Below, piece after piece: positions 1 through 9,741 of a stretch of DNA of 64,000 nucleotides (position 1 is the stretch's first letter; each line of letters starts with the position of its first letter). Below the pieces are notes generated by a model, which did no database searches, was not told where the DNA came from, and was given only the letters and a program-made list of their open reading frames with translations. Source of the stretch: Lewinellaceae bacterium (GTDB taxonomy: Bacteria > Bacteroidota > Bacteroidia > Chitinophagales > Saprospiraceae). Made by a program: the position numbers and the translations under genes. Location: the NCBI GenBank assembly GCA_020636195.1, contig JACJYH010000003.1, forward strand, positions 372,001 to 436,000, given 5' to 3'.

Positions 1-554
1 GACATTTCAAATGCATCAATAGAAGTGATCTCAATTGGCATAACAGAAAACACCTCATAATAAGGACAAAAGGTGCTCAATGTGCAAGGTCCGCCACTCT
101 TTGTCATTGTGTAGCAGAATACGTAACTACCACTTGGAGTGAACTCTCCAGGATTAAATACATCCAAAGGCGCAGGATTTGTCAATACGGTGCATGAGGG
201 ATAATTGTACATGACGGCATTGGTCCATGTGACGCCACTGCAATCCGAAGAATAGAATGTGGCAAAATCCATTCCCTCATTTGATCCGGAAGGCGCTGTC
301 AACGTAAAGCAATAAGTAACACTGACGCTGCCTCCACCAAGACTAGAGTTGACAGAGTAGCATCCGGGATCATTGATGGAACTTATGGCACCAATGTTCA
401 TAGCGCCATCCGGAGATGAGCAAGATCCTGCTCTCAATGAAGATGACACATGATGTACTAAAGATTGATCAACTGTTTCAGCTAAAAAAGTTTGTGCTTC
501 AGTATACAAGCAAGCACAGCAAAAAAGAATAACGAATGGAAAACATTTTTTCAT
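1..554 (-). CDS. Secreted protein, N-terminal part (cut by window edge)
   Basis: The frame opens at an ATG at 552-554 and stays open to the window edge, so only about the first 184 residues are seen. Residues 1-21 form a signal peptide (MKKCFPF, then a hydrophobic stretch ending TEAQ). The mature part is rich in Ser, Gly, Thr and Cys, with phrases such as FATFYSSDCSG and YVFCYTMTKSGG, as in beta-sandwich domains of secreted Bacteroidetes proteins. A T9SS sorting tail would lie outside the window. No specific family was recognised. It is probably an exported or surface protein. Confidence 0.75.
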   Translation of the reverse strand, partial: MKKCFPFVILFCCACLYTEAQTFLAETVDQSLVHHVSSSLRAGSCSSPDGAMNIGAISSINDPGCYSVNSSLGGGSVSVTYCFTLTAPSGSNEGMDFATFYSSDCSGVTWTNAVMYNYPSCTVLTNPAPLDVFNPGEFTPSGSYVFCYTMTKSGGPCTLSTFCPYYEVFSVMPIEITSIDAFEM

Positions 555-1050
555 GGTGTAAGAATTGAAAGGTTAAAAATAATAAAGCCCAACAATTGCC
601 TTTCAATTCGTTATAATTTTTTGGTTTAGAAGGTATTAGGTTATGATTGTAAAATACTTTACAAATTTAAGAAATTATTTTTTAAGAACCAAAATTATTT
701 TTCTAAAATAAATTAATTATTTCAATTTTTTATAGCCATCTAATTGATCTATATAAAACACCATATACTTCGTCTTGGCAGTTCAAAAGACAAAAGTCAT
801 AAACAGTTTAATATAAATTAAAGTAGTAATATTTAATGGAATATGTATCAAACGATTTCAAATATCACATTTATTTTATTTGCATATAATACTGCAGTTT
901 ATAAATAGAGTTTTCTAAAATTTAAATATCTGATATTCCGAAAAGGAATGGATGGGCTATTGTTCAACGAAGATTAAAAAAATTTGAATTTTCATAAAAT
1001 GCAAAATATTTTGGGTAATCAAAATTTGGCAAAATCTACCTTTTTCGAAT
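555..1050. other. AT-rich intergenic stretch, nothing recognised
   Basis: Very AT-rich sequence between the secreted protein and the DUF1361 gene. I saw no credible reading frame, RNA or repeat on either strand. It probably holds the promoter of the leftward gene and the 3' end of the DUF1361 transcript. Confidence 0.5.
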
Positions 1051-1722
1051 TTATTCACTATTTCTCTTCATGACCAATTTGAAAGATAAATAAATCATAT
1101 TAAGAAAGATGCCCATTAAAATAGTCATTCCCCAAGCTCTGGGATGCTCGATAGGATGTATAAATCTATCACCAATATCATAGATCAAACCATGTGGCTC
1201 TGTCAACACATCCCAGCTGTTCCATCTAAGAAATCTCCCTAAATATACACCAAAACTACCTATTACCAATAAAACAAAAGATACAATTATGACTTTGCTA
1301 CGATTCATGAATTTTTGAAGTATTCTTTCAATGTCCCATAAACTTAAAAATCCAAAAAGAAGTCCTGTCCAAGCAAATGACAATATCAAAACCAGATCAA
1401 ACCAAATGGGCATAGACGAATTCAATCTCAAGTGAAATAAATCAGTTAAAATATAAGGTGCATTTGGAAAAAACAACATCCATGCACATAGCAATACAAA
1501 TAATGTGATTCGAGATTTTTGCAATTCAGGCCAAATTATAACCATACTTGTCAAGGCCCACGGAATGAAAGCAAGGAATAAATTCCAATTTAAAAATAAA
1601 AACGTTCTTGACCCTGTATATAGAAATCGAAATATTGAAAATCCAAAACATAGCATAGTGAACAAGCCTAATAAGACTGTTTCATTGACCCTTTTGGTCT
1701 CTCTGAAAGTTTCAAGCATCAT
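1051..1722 (-). CDS. DUF1361 family membrane protein
   Basis: A 223-residue integral membrane protein with about six hydrophobic segments. The central signature (FPNAPYILTDLFHL followed by PIWFDLVLILSFAWTG) matches DUF1361, a polytopic membrane family of unknown function. Its ATG overlaps the stop of the upstream kinase gene in an ATGA arrangement (1719-1722), so the two genes are probably translationally coupled. A second ATG follows at once (1717-1719). The role is unknown; coupling to a lipid kinase hints at envelope lipid metabolism, which is inference. Confidence 0.85.
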   Translation of the reverse strand: MMLETFRETKRVNETVLLGLFTMLCFGFSIFRFLYTGSRTFLFLNWNLFLAFIPWALTSMVIIWPELQKSRITLFVLLCAWMLFFPNAPYILTDLFHLRLNSSMPIWFDLVLILSFAWTGLLFGFLSLWDIERILQKFMNRSKVIIVSFVLLVIGSFGVYLGRFLRWNSWDVLTEPHGLIYDIGDRFIHPIEHPRAWGMTILMGIFLNMIYLSFKLVMKRNSE

Positions 1723-2090
1723 GTAAATAATTTAGGTAAGAAAATTATCAATCCAACAATCAACGCAGATATTGCACCAAATAATACACCTGCAGCAGAT
1801 ACATCTTTAATTTTCTTTATTTTTTCATGTTTTTCAGGAGAAATGAAGTCTGCCATATATTCAATCGACGAATTGATGCTCTCAAGACTGAAAACTAAAC
1901 CAATGGAGATAATGATAGCCATCCACTCCGTCAAAGAGATTGCATAATAAAAACCTGCTGCAATAGCACAAATGGCTGCTAAAAGATGAATTCTAGCATT
2001 ATGTTCTTCTAAGATTAAAATCTTCATCCCATTCAATGCGAATCTGATGCTTTTAACTTGTTTTGAGATAGAAAATCTGTGGTGATCCAT
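1719..2090 (-). CDS. dgkA: Diacylglycerol/undecaprenol kinase family protein
   Basis: A 123-residue small membrane kinase, the usual length for the DgkA family, which phosphorylates diacylglycerol or undecaprenol at the inner membrane. The EEHNARIH segment (28-35) and the catalytic E-x2-N-x3-E pattern (LESINSSIEYM; E70, N73, E77) are present, followed by a KD-x-SAAGVL segment (95-103) like the family's KD-x-AAAVL. Three transmembrane helices are evident. It is first in a two-gene unit with the DUF1361 gene. In Gram-negative relatives without the enteric MDO cycle, undecaprenol is as likely a substrate as diacylglycerol; sequence alone does not decide. Confidence 0.85.
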   Translation of the reverse strand: MDHHRFSISKQVKSIRFALNGMKILILEEHNARIHLLAAICAIAAGFYYAISLTEWMAIIISIGLVFSLESINSSIEYMADFISPEKHEKIKKIKDVSAAGVLFGAISALIVGLIIFLPKLFT

Positions 2091-2170
2091 GATGTGATTT
2101 GAATTTTAATAAAACTGCTCCCTTTTTACTTAACGCACAAACTATGGGTAAAGATTTCTATCCATTTTCC

Positions 2171-2326
2171 CTACCATATTCTATAAAATCTATTGGTATA
2201 AGGAAGGGGAAATGCATCAAAAAGATTTATGCTGACGTTCTCATTATCGGCATATTCTACCAACTTTGAAAAGTCTGCCTTCTCCAGTTCCCGAATTATT
2301 ACTTCATCTTTTCTTGCTATGATCAT
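2171..2326 (-). pseudogene. GNAT acetyltransferase, N-terminal remnant
   Basis: An ATG at 2324-2326 opens a 51-codon frame ending in TAG at 2171-2173. It reads like the first strand and helix of a RimJ/RimL-type GNAT enzyme (IIRELEKADFSKLVEYADN, then NLFDAFPLPYT). The acetyl-CoA-binding region that should follow is missing and the frame stops soon after, so this is a decayed fragment rather than a working enzyme. The rest of 2091-2555 shows nothing else. Confidence 0.5.
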
Positions 2327-2555
2327 AATAATTTGATTTTATGAATAACTTTATCAATAAATTCAAATGTTTGAATACTTTACAAAAGTAGTCATTTGGC
2401 CTTGAATAAAATATTTGGATATTAAAATAAAGGTAGCAAAAGAATCAAAAATTGGTTGTATTAACGGTCTTGATGACTATAATAACTTTTTATCAAAAAC
2501 CACGTAATTACTTCAATTTCAAACTCTTTCTTCCAACATATTTTTTATGTATTTC

Positions 2556-2978
2556 TCAAGATTTTTCAATCAATTCCTTTAACATTTTTAAAACCGGATT
2601 TTCTTCTCCTTGCTCCGGTTCTTGTTGTGCACCGGGTCGATTGTCTTCTTGTACAATCAACAATTCTAATCCATCTCCTCTTTTTGTCAATACATATTCC
2701 ATTTCGAAGTAGTTTTCTGATGTATCTTCGAGATCCGGTCGAGGTGCAAACAGGGAATATTTCAACCTAGATGTAGGCTCAAAATGCAAAACTGTACCCC
2801 ATTGTTCGAAAATTTGGCCTTGCCATTCGGTTTTGAAACGAATTTCATTTCCAACTTTCCAATCCGTTATCAACTCACTGCCATATTGCCATGCCTTCAC
2901 CATCACAGGATCAGTCAGTGCTTCCCAAGCTTTTGCTTTTGTCGCATTTAGATTCAGTCTTGAAATATTTGTTGCCAT
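2556..2978 (-). CDS. SRPBCC (AHSA1-like) domain protein
   Basis: A 140-residue START-like helix-grip protein. The opening (LNLNATKAKAWEALTDPVMV) and the strand pattern GNEIRFKTEW...GTVLHFEPTSRLKYSLF are typical of the Aha1-C/AHSA1 branch, whose members bind small hydrophobic ligands or act as stress-related cofactors. No catalytic residues can be named. The C-terminal tail (GAQQEPEQGEENP) is acidic and probably disordered. It is followed 58 bp downstream by a small membrane protein, probably on the same transcript. Confidence 0.8.
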   Translation of the reverse strand: MATNISRLNLNATKAKAWEALTDPVMVKAWQYGSELITDWKVGNEIRFKTEWQGQIFEQWGTVLHFEPTSRLKYSLFAPRPDLEDTSENYFEMEYVLTKRGDGLELLIVQEDNRPGAQQEPEQGEENPVLKMLKELIEKS

Positions 2979-3036
2979 ATGATTTTTTATTTGGTTTGTG
3001 TTGGTGTTACAATATTTTCATCCCCTCAGAGGTTTT

Positions 3037-3360
3037 TTATTGGTTTTTAGAATTCATGGCATTTAACAATTCCATAGTTACATCTTTTCCACCTGTCAAA
3101 TTGGTGTATAATGCACCAATACTATAAATTGGTCCCCAAGGAATTCCCCACCATCCAAAAAAAAATGTTATCAATGTAAAACCAATACTGTATTTGATGG
3201 TTGACTCTCCAGATTTTATAAAATAAATGTCACTGTTATGTTTAAATGTCAAAATTAAAATGGAGAAACAGTACCGGAAAACTACAAATTTTGCTCCATT
3301 TTTCAATTCACTATTGATATCATCCGCTGTCAATCCTTCAATGTTTTTAATTTCTGCCAT
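3037..3360 (-). CDS. Small conserved-looking membrane protein
   Basis: A 107-residue protein with an N-terminal soluble part (IEGLTADDINSELKNGAKFV) and one or two hydrophobic segments around residues 27-38 and 55-90, the latter containing FFFGWWGIPWGP. The layout suggests a membrane protein with a cytosolic N-terminus. I do not recognise a named family. The gene precedes the SRPBCC gene in the same direction, and the two may form a transcription unit. Confidence 0.6.
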   Translation of the reverse strand: MAEIKNIEGLTADDINSELKNGAKFVVFRYCFSILILTFKHNSDIYFIKSGESTIKYSIGFTLITFFFGWWGIPWGPIYSIGALYTNLTGGKDVTMELLNAMNSKNQ

Positions 3361-3867
3361 ATTTTGAGTTGATTTTATTAATTTTTTACTTTTTGAAATT
3401 TTGCTGGTATGTTATTGTACCAATTTTTATTCATTTTCATCTATTTCGAGTTCAATTATGTGACCAATCAAATTATAGAACAAATCTAACCAAAGCAAAT
3501 AATTTTTCATAACATTTGAAGAATATTATTTACTCAAATATTCTAGTATGCATCCATTATCCATGAATTCAATCAACATATCCATATTTTGCTTGTAATG
3601 ACTGTTGTAGATTAGTAAAAACATAGGTAAGTCCTTGCTCATTATTAAAATTCACAAAATATGTGTGTCAAAACGATTCTCACAACGGCTAGATTTTTTC
3701 AAACCGCTTAATGAGTTTTTGTGCACAATAAATCTTATCAATAACTCCGTTTTGCCACAATACATTACAGTAAACTGCTCCTAAAAATTTTGCAATAATG
3801 ACTGCAACACATTTAATATCAAGTAATTATAAACTATAATCTACCTATGCCATAAAAATCAGCCAAC
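3361..3867. other. Intergenic stretch with possible decayed reading frames
   Basis: No full gene is visible. On the minus strand a 38-codon ATG frame (3526-3642, starting MSKDLPMF) lies just downstream of an ATG-less open stretch (roughly 3660-3830) with protein-like composition (AKFLGAVYCNVLW). Together they may be the remains of one lost small gene. Evidence is composition only. Confidence 0.25.
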
Positions 3868-4911
3868 TCAATTATTCACAACTCTACTGATGGCTTCTTT
3901 TGCTACAATTTCTTGAATTCCTTGATCAAGATGGCTTGTAAATCCTACACAAGAGCAATTGATTTCTCCCAAGACATAAGTGTCATTGCCATTCTCATCC
4001 CAATCTAACATAAAGTCTGCAGTCCATATAAGTGGCACATCCAATCCTCCCAATTTTTCAGATATCGTAGGTAAAACTGAATCGAACATATCAATGAGTT
4101 CTTGCCAATCTTCAGGCTTGTCATACTTGTATTTTGCTCCTGAAAACAAAGTAGCTGAAAAAGCGTCCGCAGATTCAGCCGGTTTCTTGTGAACCACAAA
4201 GATGGGTTCTGATCCAACCATAAGAATCCTGATTTCTCCTTCCTTTATACGGGGCATAAACCGCATATCCACTAGCATACCATTTTCTCCTACAATATAT
4301 TTTTCGCAGAAGTCCATAAATTCGCCAAGTGTTTTGTATTCAACATGGTTATCTACGGCTTCCGTACATTTCAGTTTTGTATTCAAAGGCAATGTGTCGC
4401 CAGGTTCATATTTTATGTCATCAGCGATCTGCACACGCCAAATGCCTTCACCTGTACTACCACGATTTTGCTTCAGTACCCTCTCTCCATATGATAAACT
4501 TTTTGGAAATGTATCTTTAAATGCTCGGAAATTATAGTACGCATAGGTATCATCAGGCACTAGGTCTGTACTTGCAAGTTTTACTAGAGCATCCTTTGCA
4601 CCAAAATTCAACATTGCTTCGGGAGATGACATCCCAATCAATCCGGCTCTAGAAAGTTCTCGCAATGCATCAAAATAAACTTTCTCACCGTGTGGTAAGT
4701 TTCCCGGGTTTATTCGGCTGATATATGCGTCAAATTTATCCTTCACATAGTCTATGATGACATCTTTCCATTCGTCTCGAAAATACACCACTTCGCAAGC
4801 CCATCCTTGCGCCTTTATCGCATTCAGGATAGGCATGGTGTCTTTGCGGTGACCATCTATCCATTTGTCAGAACCTCCTTCCGCTTCAAAAATTACAATG
4901 CTCCTCTTCAT
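3868..4911 (-). CDS. ATP-grasp-like protein of the Cj0069 family
   Basis: A 347-residue cytosolic protein with the order of an ATP-grasp ligase. The N-terminal lobe (VIFEAEGGSDKW) is followed by a nucleotide-binding loop (KQNRGSTGEGIWRV, about residues 148-161). The catalytic region has VDMRFMPRIKEGEIRILMVG and a metal-binding segment VLGEINCSCVGFTS near residue 320, where E and N would ligate Mg. This combination matches the Cj0069 family as I know it. The substrate is unknown. The gene stands alone with gaps of about 160 bp upstream and a long gap downstream. Confidence 0.7.
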   Translation of the reverse strand: MKRSIVIFEAEGGSDKWIDGHRKDTMPILNAIKAQGWACEVVYFRDEWKDVIIDYVKDKFDAYISRINPGNLPHGEKVYFDALRELSRAGLIGMSSPEAMLNFGAKDALVKLASTDLVPDDTYAYYNFRAFKDTFPKSLSYGERVLKQNRGSTGEGIWRVQIADDIKYEPGDTLPLNTKLKCTEAVDNHVEYKTLGEFMDFCEKYIVGENGMLVDMRFMPRIKEGEIRILMVGSEPIFVVHKKPAESADAFSATLFSGAKYKYDKPEDWQELIDMFDSVLPTISEKLGGLDVPLIWTADFMLDWDENGNDTYVLGEINCSCVGFTSHLDQGIQEIVAKEAISRVVNN

Positions 4912-5073
4912 TCTCTATTATTTTTTGATATTATTGGTTTCAAATATGTTTACTGATGTAAAATCAGTAAAATGTGCGTCAAAATTGAAATTTTGCAAAT
5001 CTACCAACTTCTTTGACCTAAAGAGGTGAGCGGATGACATCATTTGTAATGATAAATGTCATCATTGTAGTTT

Positions 5074-5892
5074 TTATTTGTCCTTTGTTATTCTAAACCC
5101 AAATCCATCATTGCGAGTTTCTTTCGGTGATTGGTATCTCACTTCGGGCATATGTATTCCATATTGTAAAGGTTTTCCATTTTCATTTGTCGTATTATAA
5201 AACCAACTCAAACCTTTTGAAATTTTATATGTACCATCCATGGGGCCTTGTGGATTAAATTTGCTTACTAAACTATCTTTTTCCGGATTATACCAATCTG
5301 AAACCCATTCACTGACATTTCCTGTCATATCATATATGCCAAGTTCATTTGGTTTTAGAAGACCTACATTATGAAAAATACTATCAGAATTTTCTCCAAC
5401 CCACCCTATTTCTATTGGATTATCGCTACCACTATACTGAAAACTTTTGCTCTCTTTCCCTCCCTTTGCAGCATATTCCCATTCTGCTTCTGTAGGAAGT
5501 CTACCACCTGCCCATTTAGCAAATTCATCCGCTTCATCCCACGTAGCCAACATCGGTTTTTCATCTTCCCAATCGTAATTCACATGCATTCCGTATGCGT
5601 TTTCTGCAGGAGGAAGAGGCATTTTTCTTCCTGTACTCTTACAAAATACTTTAAACTGCCTAACTGTTATCTCATACTTGCTGATGAAGAAGTCACTTAA
5701 TTCAATATTTCTATGTGGACTTGTGAATCCATGGATAGTATCTCCTTTGGGACTGATAATTATCTGGTTTTTGCCTTGTTCAAACGTCCCACCTTCTACG
5801 AAAATCCAATCAATTTTTATCATCTCCTCGCCATCCTTGCATCCGACCATGGCCAAAAGTAATAGGAATATAGATTTGATTTTTACTTGCAT
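5074..5892 (-). CDS. SUMF1/formylglycine-enzyme-like lipoprotein (GldK/J type)
   Basis: A 272-residue lipoprotein: residues 1-17 are a signal sequence with lipobox LAMVGC, giving Cys18 as the lipidated residue. The remainder is a SUMF1 domain: WIFVEGGTFEQG, ISKYEITVRQFKVFC, GGRLPTEAEWEYAAKGG, GIYDMTGNVSEWVSDWY and a terminal GFGFRI. In Bacteroidetes this fold is used by T9SS/gliding lipoproteins GldJ/GldK and by many other surface lipoproteins. True sulfatase-activating members carry a catalytic Cys pair that I do not see here. The gene lies 30 bp downstream of the DUF6090 gene and may share its transcript. Confidence 0.8.
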   Translation of the reverse strand: MQVKIKSIFLLLLAMVGCKDGEEMIKIDWIFVEGGTFEQGKNQIIISPKGDTIHGFTSPHRNIELSDFFISKYEITVRQFKVFCKSTGRKMPLPPAENAYGMHVNYDWEDEKPMLATWDEADEFAKWAGGRLPTEAEWEYAAKGGKESKSFQYSGSDNPIEIGWVGENSDSIFHNVGLLKPNELGIYDMTGNVSEWVSDWYNPEKDSLVSKFNPQGPMDGTYKISKGLSWFYNTTNENGKPLQYGIHMPEVRYQSPKETRNDGFGFRITKDK

Positions 5893-5922
5893 TTTAAAAA
5901 TTTGCTATAGTCTGCTTCTATT

Positions 5923-6720
5923 TTATTGAATTTCTTTCTCAATTTTCTTTATAAGTGCTTGAATATTTGTTTCAATTATTTGGTAATACTGCAATGTAAA
6001 GTTTCTATTTGATTCAATTTTCCACAGATAGCTGAGCAGTTTGTTTTTATCACTTCTGTTCAAATGAAGAGGCATTTTTATCCCTAAAATATTTCCATTG
6101 ATGTCGAACTGAAAATTTGGCGCGATCAATTCGTTGAATTCTTTGAAATAATTTTCGTGAAACTGCATTTCAAAATAATCTTCCTCAAGAGTTTTCAGAG
6201 TTTTATAATCATATTCGTACAGCGATATGATGGAGGTTCTGAGAGAATCATTTTTTATCAATTCTAAACCCCTTGATTTTAGATTTTCGTAACCGGAAGT
6301 ATTCTGAAGCGAGATAAAATCTCTCAACAAATTGAAATAGTGAAATTGAATAGAATCGGAATTGATGACTTGATCATTAATAACTTTTCTCCAATATTGA
6401 CATGCCATCAAACCATATTTATGACCCATTATATTCTGTTCGGTATCTTTTATATCCTTCTCAAGGCCATTTGAAATCTCCTCTAGGATATTGTGCTCGG
6501 CAACATTGTCTTTTCTATGATCATTCCAATTGTTCAAGGCAAAGGCGGATATTACGGCGACAAAAATGGACAAGAATTCAAAAGCAAATTTACTCCATCT
6601 CCCACGATCGATTTCTATATTTTTGACTTTTGAAACCGTTGAAGCAGGGTTATGAGAAATCTGTACATCAACAGGCTCATGGGTGCTCACTCCTTTGTTT
6701 TTGGATGGTTTTGTATTCAT
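5923..6720 (-). CDS. DUF6090 family membrane-anchored protein
   Basis: A 265-residue protein with one transmembrane helix at about residues 45-65 (FEFLSIFVAVISAFALNNW followed by ND), the hallmark of DUF6090 proteins in Bacteroidetes. The C-terminal 200 residues are mostly helical and rich in charged residues, so a coiled, probably periplasmic domain is likely. The N-terminal 35 residues are polar and low in complexity. Function is unknown. It is the first gene of a possible pair with the SUMF1-like lipoprotein. Confidence 0.7.
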   Translation of the reverse strand: MNTKPSKNKGVSTHEPVDVQISHNPASTVSKVKNIEIDRGRWSKFAFEFLSIFVAVISAFALNNWNDHRKDNVAEHNILEEISNGLEKDIKDTEQNIMGHKYGLMACQYWRKVINDQVINSDSIQFHYFNLLRDFISLQNTSGYENLKSRGLELIKNDSLRTSIISLYEYDYKTLKTLEEDYFEMQFHENYFKEFNELIAPNFQFDINGNILGIKMPLHLNRSDKNKLLSYLWKIESNRNFTLQYYQIIETNIQALIKKIEKEIQ

Positions 6721-7081
6721 CTATGCAATCAATATTGTTCTCTATTCTGACGGAAAAATCATTTCTAACACTATTATCCACAAATATAAAATTTCCTGAT
6801 AGAAAAAGACACAATATTATCGGTATCTCTGTCATCAATCATTGAATCAAGTTTGAAGCTTTTTTCTATTCATGGTACAATTTAAACATTTTGCTCATTA
6901 AAAGCCTAAAAACATTTGAGCAAAACGTATGATATTTTGATCATCATAAATTTTTGTAGATTTCAAATCTTATTATTTTTAGGGAAGTGCGTTGAGGATA
7001 TGCATCGGTTTTGCCTTAGCCGTCGTCCCGTCTCGATATAGGTGAATATTGCGCTAAGCTTTGTTATGTATATGATATAAA
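6721..7081. other. Intergenic stretch with a 9-bp perfect hairpin
   Basis: TTTTGCTCA (6889-6897) and TGAGCAAAA (6917-6925) form a perfect 9-bp stem around a 19-base loop. Farther right, 6988-7068 is unusually GC-rich for the neighbourhood and contains GCCTTAGCC and GCGCTAAGC, partly self-complementary; it may be another cassette-type palindrome behind the NHL gene. No gene is seen. Confidence 0.4.
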
Positions 7082-8854
7082 TCATCTTTTAAATATTAAT
7101 ATTCTAAAATTTTTCGGATCTGTTATAAATAAATTACGTCCATCTTTTGAAACTGCAATTTTTTCGTTCCCAATTTTACAGTATTCTATTTTATTGCTGA
7201 CATCAACAATTTGATCAAGGTTTCCCCTATTATTATATACTAGAATTTTGCATCCACTGGTCAAAATAAAAGTATTGTCAAATTGATCAATTGAAATTGA
7301 CTGGAAATATTTATATTCTTCATTTTGATTCTCAGGTTTTATTACATAGTTTAAGAAGGCTCCATTTTTATCAAATTTTTGAATCGAATGATTCCAATAT
7401 GCAATAGTTACTTGTTCTTCATTATTTACTGTAAAATCAACGACATAGGATTCATCTGATATTGGAATTACTGAATTAAAATAGATCGGAATACTTCCAC
7501 TTATGGTTTTTGAAACCTGTTTTTCCCGAAGACCAGATAAATAGTAACTATCATGTTTAAACATTCCATTATGTGCTTTCACTACCAAGTTTGTTTTGTT
7601 TAAAAAAAAATCCAAAGGATAGCTTGGGATTCTACTTATAAAATAACCTGATTTATCAATTGTTAAAATTGGAGCATTTTTAAGGCATGTCAAAAGAACT
7701 ATGTTACCTTCACTATCTTCACTAATATCTTGTATGCCTAAAGGCCTTCCGTCCAAATTATTGGTTTTAAGAAAAATATCAATAAATTTCCCTTCCAAGT
7801 TAAATCTTTGAATAGTCGGTTTTTCACCATTTACGATAAAGACAGAGTTATCACTACTTATAAATATATGTCTTGGATCTTTCAGACATTCATCATAACT
7901 CCCATCTGTTCCCCAAGTTGTAACATATTTTTGATTTCTATCATATTCCACAATTCCGTTTATTAAAGACTGTACTAAGACATTTCCTTTGGAATCAACT
8001 ATGAAAGAATGTGGATACACTATTTTGTCTTTTGTGCTTGAATCTTTTCCGATTTTAAATTTAAAGTTACCATTTAAATCAAAACATTGAATTTGATCCT
8101 TGTATTTATAACTTACATAAAGATGATTTTTACTGTCAATAAAAAGCCTTCCTTCGTTAATAGGTTCACCTTCATTTGTGACATAATTTATAAATTTACC
8201 TGTATTGCTAAATTTATAAATTCTACCTTTTTCTTGGATTAAAACATAGTAATTTCCTAAACTATCCAAAGCTAAAGATGGTGAATGATTTCGAACAAAT
8301 TCCAATTCTACTGGCCCAATCAAATCAGTTGAACTAATTAAATTTCCAATTTTATCAAATTTAAATATTTCTTTATTGCTAATTCCATAAATATTATTAA
8401 ATGAATCAAATGCTATATCTTCTACATCTGTTCTTGACTTTATGCTTTTTATAAAGACACCATCTGTTGTGAATTTATGTATTGGCCCAGCACCATATAA
8501 ATAAAGATTCCCTTCAAAATCTAGTTTAATTTTTCTACCACTTTTCAAAATATTATAATAAGATGTTGGATTCTGATTTTTAATTAATTGATTTTCTTCA
8601 AAATCAAAAGTTGTCCATTTTTTAATAAAAGTTCTATTACTATCTAGCCTTATTAGTGAGCCACCAATTAGATCATAAATAAATATGTTATTACGCTTGT
8701 CAATAGCAAGCTCTGCAAGACCGCTATTATATTGGAAATTTTTTTGATTTTCTGCAAAGCAGCTTATCTCTCCAAAATATTCAAATTCTTGCGCTAAAAG
8801 CGTAAAATTTAAAAAAAGTAATGATATAAACAAATGTATTTTTTTAATTTTCAT
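7082..8854 (-). CDS. Secreted NHL-repeat / six-bladed beta-propeller protein
   Basis: A 590-residue protein with a signal peptide (MKIKKIHLF..., cleavage after LLAQ near residue 22). The body is a chain of about 30-45-residue repeats of the form D-x-x-x-N-I-Y followed by K-F-x-x-x-G-x-F (for example FDSFNNIYGIS, IDSKNHLYVSY, VDSKGNVLVQ), diagnostic of NHL-type beta-propellers. Such proteins bind ligands or act as extracellular scaffolds. No enzymatic motif is seen, and there is no T9SS tail (it ends RILIFKR). A TAGATTTG-bearing repeat lies about 100 bp upstream and may drive it. Confidence 0.75.
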   Translation of the reverse strand: MKIKKIHLFISLLFLNFTLLAQEFEYFGEISCFAENQKNFQYNSGLAELAIDKRNNIFIYDLIGGSLIRLDSNRTFIKKWTTFDFEENQLIKNQNPTSYYNILKSGRKIKLDFEGNLYLYGAGPIHKFTTDGVFIKSIKSRTDVEDIAFDSFNNIYGISNKEIFKFDKIGNLISSTDLIGPVELEFVRNHSPSLALDSLGNYYVLIQEKGRIYKFSNTGKFINYVTNEGEPINEGRLFIDSKNHLYVSYKYKDQIQCFDLNGNFKFKIGKDSSTKDKIVYPHSFIVDSKGNVLVQSLINGIVEYDRNQKYVTTWGTDGSYDECLKDPRHIFISSDNSVFIVNGEKPTIQRFNLEGKFIDIFLKTNNLDGRPLGIQDISEDSEGNIVLLTCLKNAPILTIDKSGYFISRIPSYPLDFFLNKTNLVVKAHNGMFKHDSYYLSGLREKQVSKTISGSIPIYFNSVIPISDESYVVDFTVNNEEQVTIAYWNHSIQKFDKNGAFLNYVIKPENQNEEYKYFQSISIDQFDNTFILTSGCKILVYNNRGNLDQIVDVSNKIEYCKIGNEKIAVSKDGRNLFITDPKNFRILIFKR

Positions 8855-8938
8855 CTATTGCTTTTGACAATTATTATTATATGTTAATTACGCACGATTT
8901 ATTTTCTTTAAGGATCCTAATTCCCTACACATAATTTA

Positions 8939-9005
8939 CCTAAATATTTAACAAATCTACGACACACCAGCGGTAATTTATATTTTTCCAATTGGTTTTT
9001 GGGAA
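8939..9005 (-). promoter_or_regulatory. Promoter-like dispersed repeat, copy 1
   Basis: On the minus strand this copy reads ACCGCTGGTGTGTCGTAGATTTGTT; its core CAAATCTA is at 8952-8959 on the plus strand. TAGATTTG fits the Bacteroidetes -7 consensus TAnnTTTG. It lies about 98 bp before the NHL-protein start. Four similar copies occur near 18548, 21072, 25267 and 35629. Promoter activity is inferred. Confidence 0.45.
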
Positions 9006-9131
9006 AATAATTTTTTTCTTCAATCAGTACTATTGAATCTTACAATAGTGGAGTTTAAAGTATTTTTTCCGAAAATGGCGAGATGTACCCACGCTCATTA
9101 CGGGAAAACTCAATAATTAGTGCACCGTTTT

Positions 9132-9689
9132 TTATATTTTGGTGATTAATTTCAATGTTTTCAAGTCGTATATGCCTATTTCAATTTTGTCTGTCTTGTC
9201 ATACTTACCATTATTGTTTGTATCGTAGTGTCCGGTGATAACAATGGTTCCTGTTTTTCTATTCACAATCCAAGTCCTTACAAATAATTTGTTGTCCGTA
9301 AGTTGAGTTCGTTCCATGCCGTCTGTTGATAAAACGAATATTTGTGTTGGGTCGTTCCTGTCAATTCCTTTTTTCCCGTCCAAGTCAACTGTCCGTGCAG
9401 CAATGACAATTTGGTTAATGCCTAAATCATCAATTTTTGCCTGTTCAATTTTTTGAAAGTATCCTTCATTCGGAAAGTCAACTTGGTTTGTGTTTCCAGT
9501 CTTTGTGTCAATAAACAACAAGTAGCGGTTTTTAAGTCCATCTCCTTTCTCCCAATTTTCAAAAGTTCCAATAACATAGGTAGTTCCTTCAACTTCGGTT
9601 AGTTTATTTAATTGGGTATAGTTGTATTTGTCCTGCCCGTAAACGGTAAAGGTCAAAAAGGTCAAGCCAAGAATTATAAGATGTTTCAT
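9132..9689 (-). CDS. Secreted protein of unknown function
   Basis: A 185-residue protein with a clear signal peptide (MKHLIILGLTFLTFTVYGQ). The mature region alternates short beta strands and contains an Asp/Asn-rich loop DTNNNGKYDKTD near residue 157 that looks like a dockerin- or EF-hand-type calcium loop. The ending EIGIYDLKTLKLITKI lacks a T9SS sorting tail. No family was recognised. It follows the type III methyltransferase gene across a 320-bp spacer that holds a cassette-type palindrome. Confidence 0.65.
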   Translation of the reverse strand: MKHLIILGLTFLTFTVYGQDKYNYTQLNKLTEVEGTTYVIGTFENWEKGDGLKNRYLLFIDTKTGNTNQVDFPNEGYFQKIEQAKIDDLGINQIVIAARTVDLDGKKGIDRNDPTQIFVLSTDGMERTQLTDNKLFVRTWIVNRKTGTIVITGHYDTNNNGKYDKTDKIEIGIYDLKTLKLITKI

Positions 9690-9741
9690 TTTCTTTTTAT
9701 TAAAAGTTTGTCAATTGGGTGTAGGTTATAAAGCTGAAATA

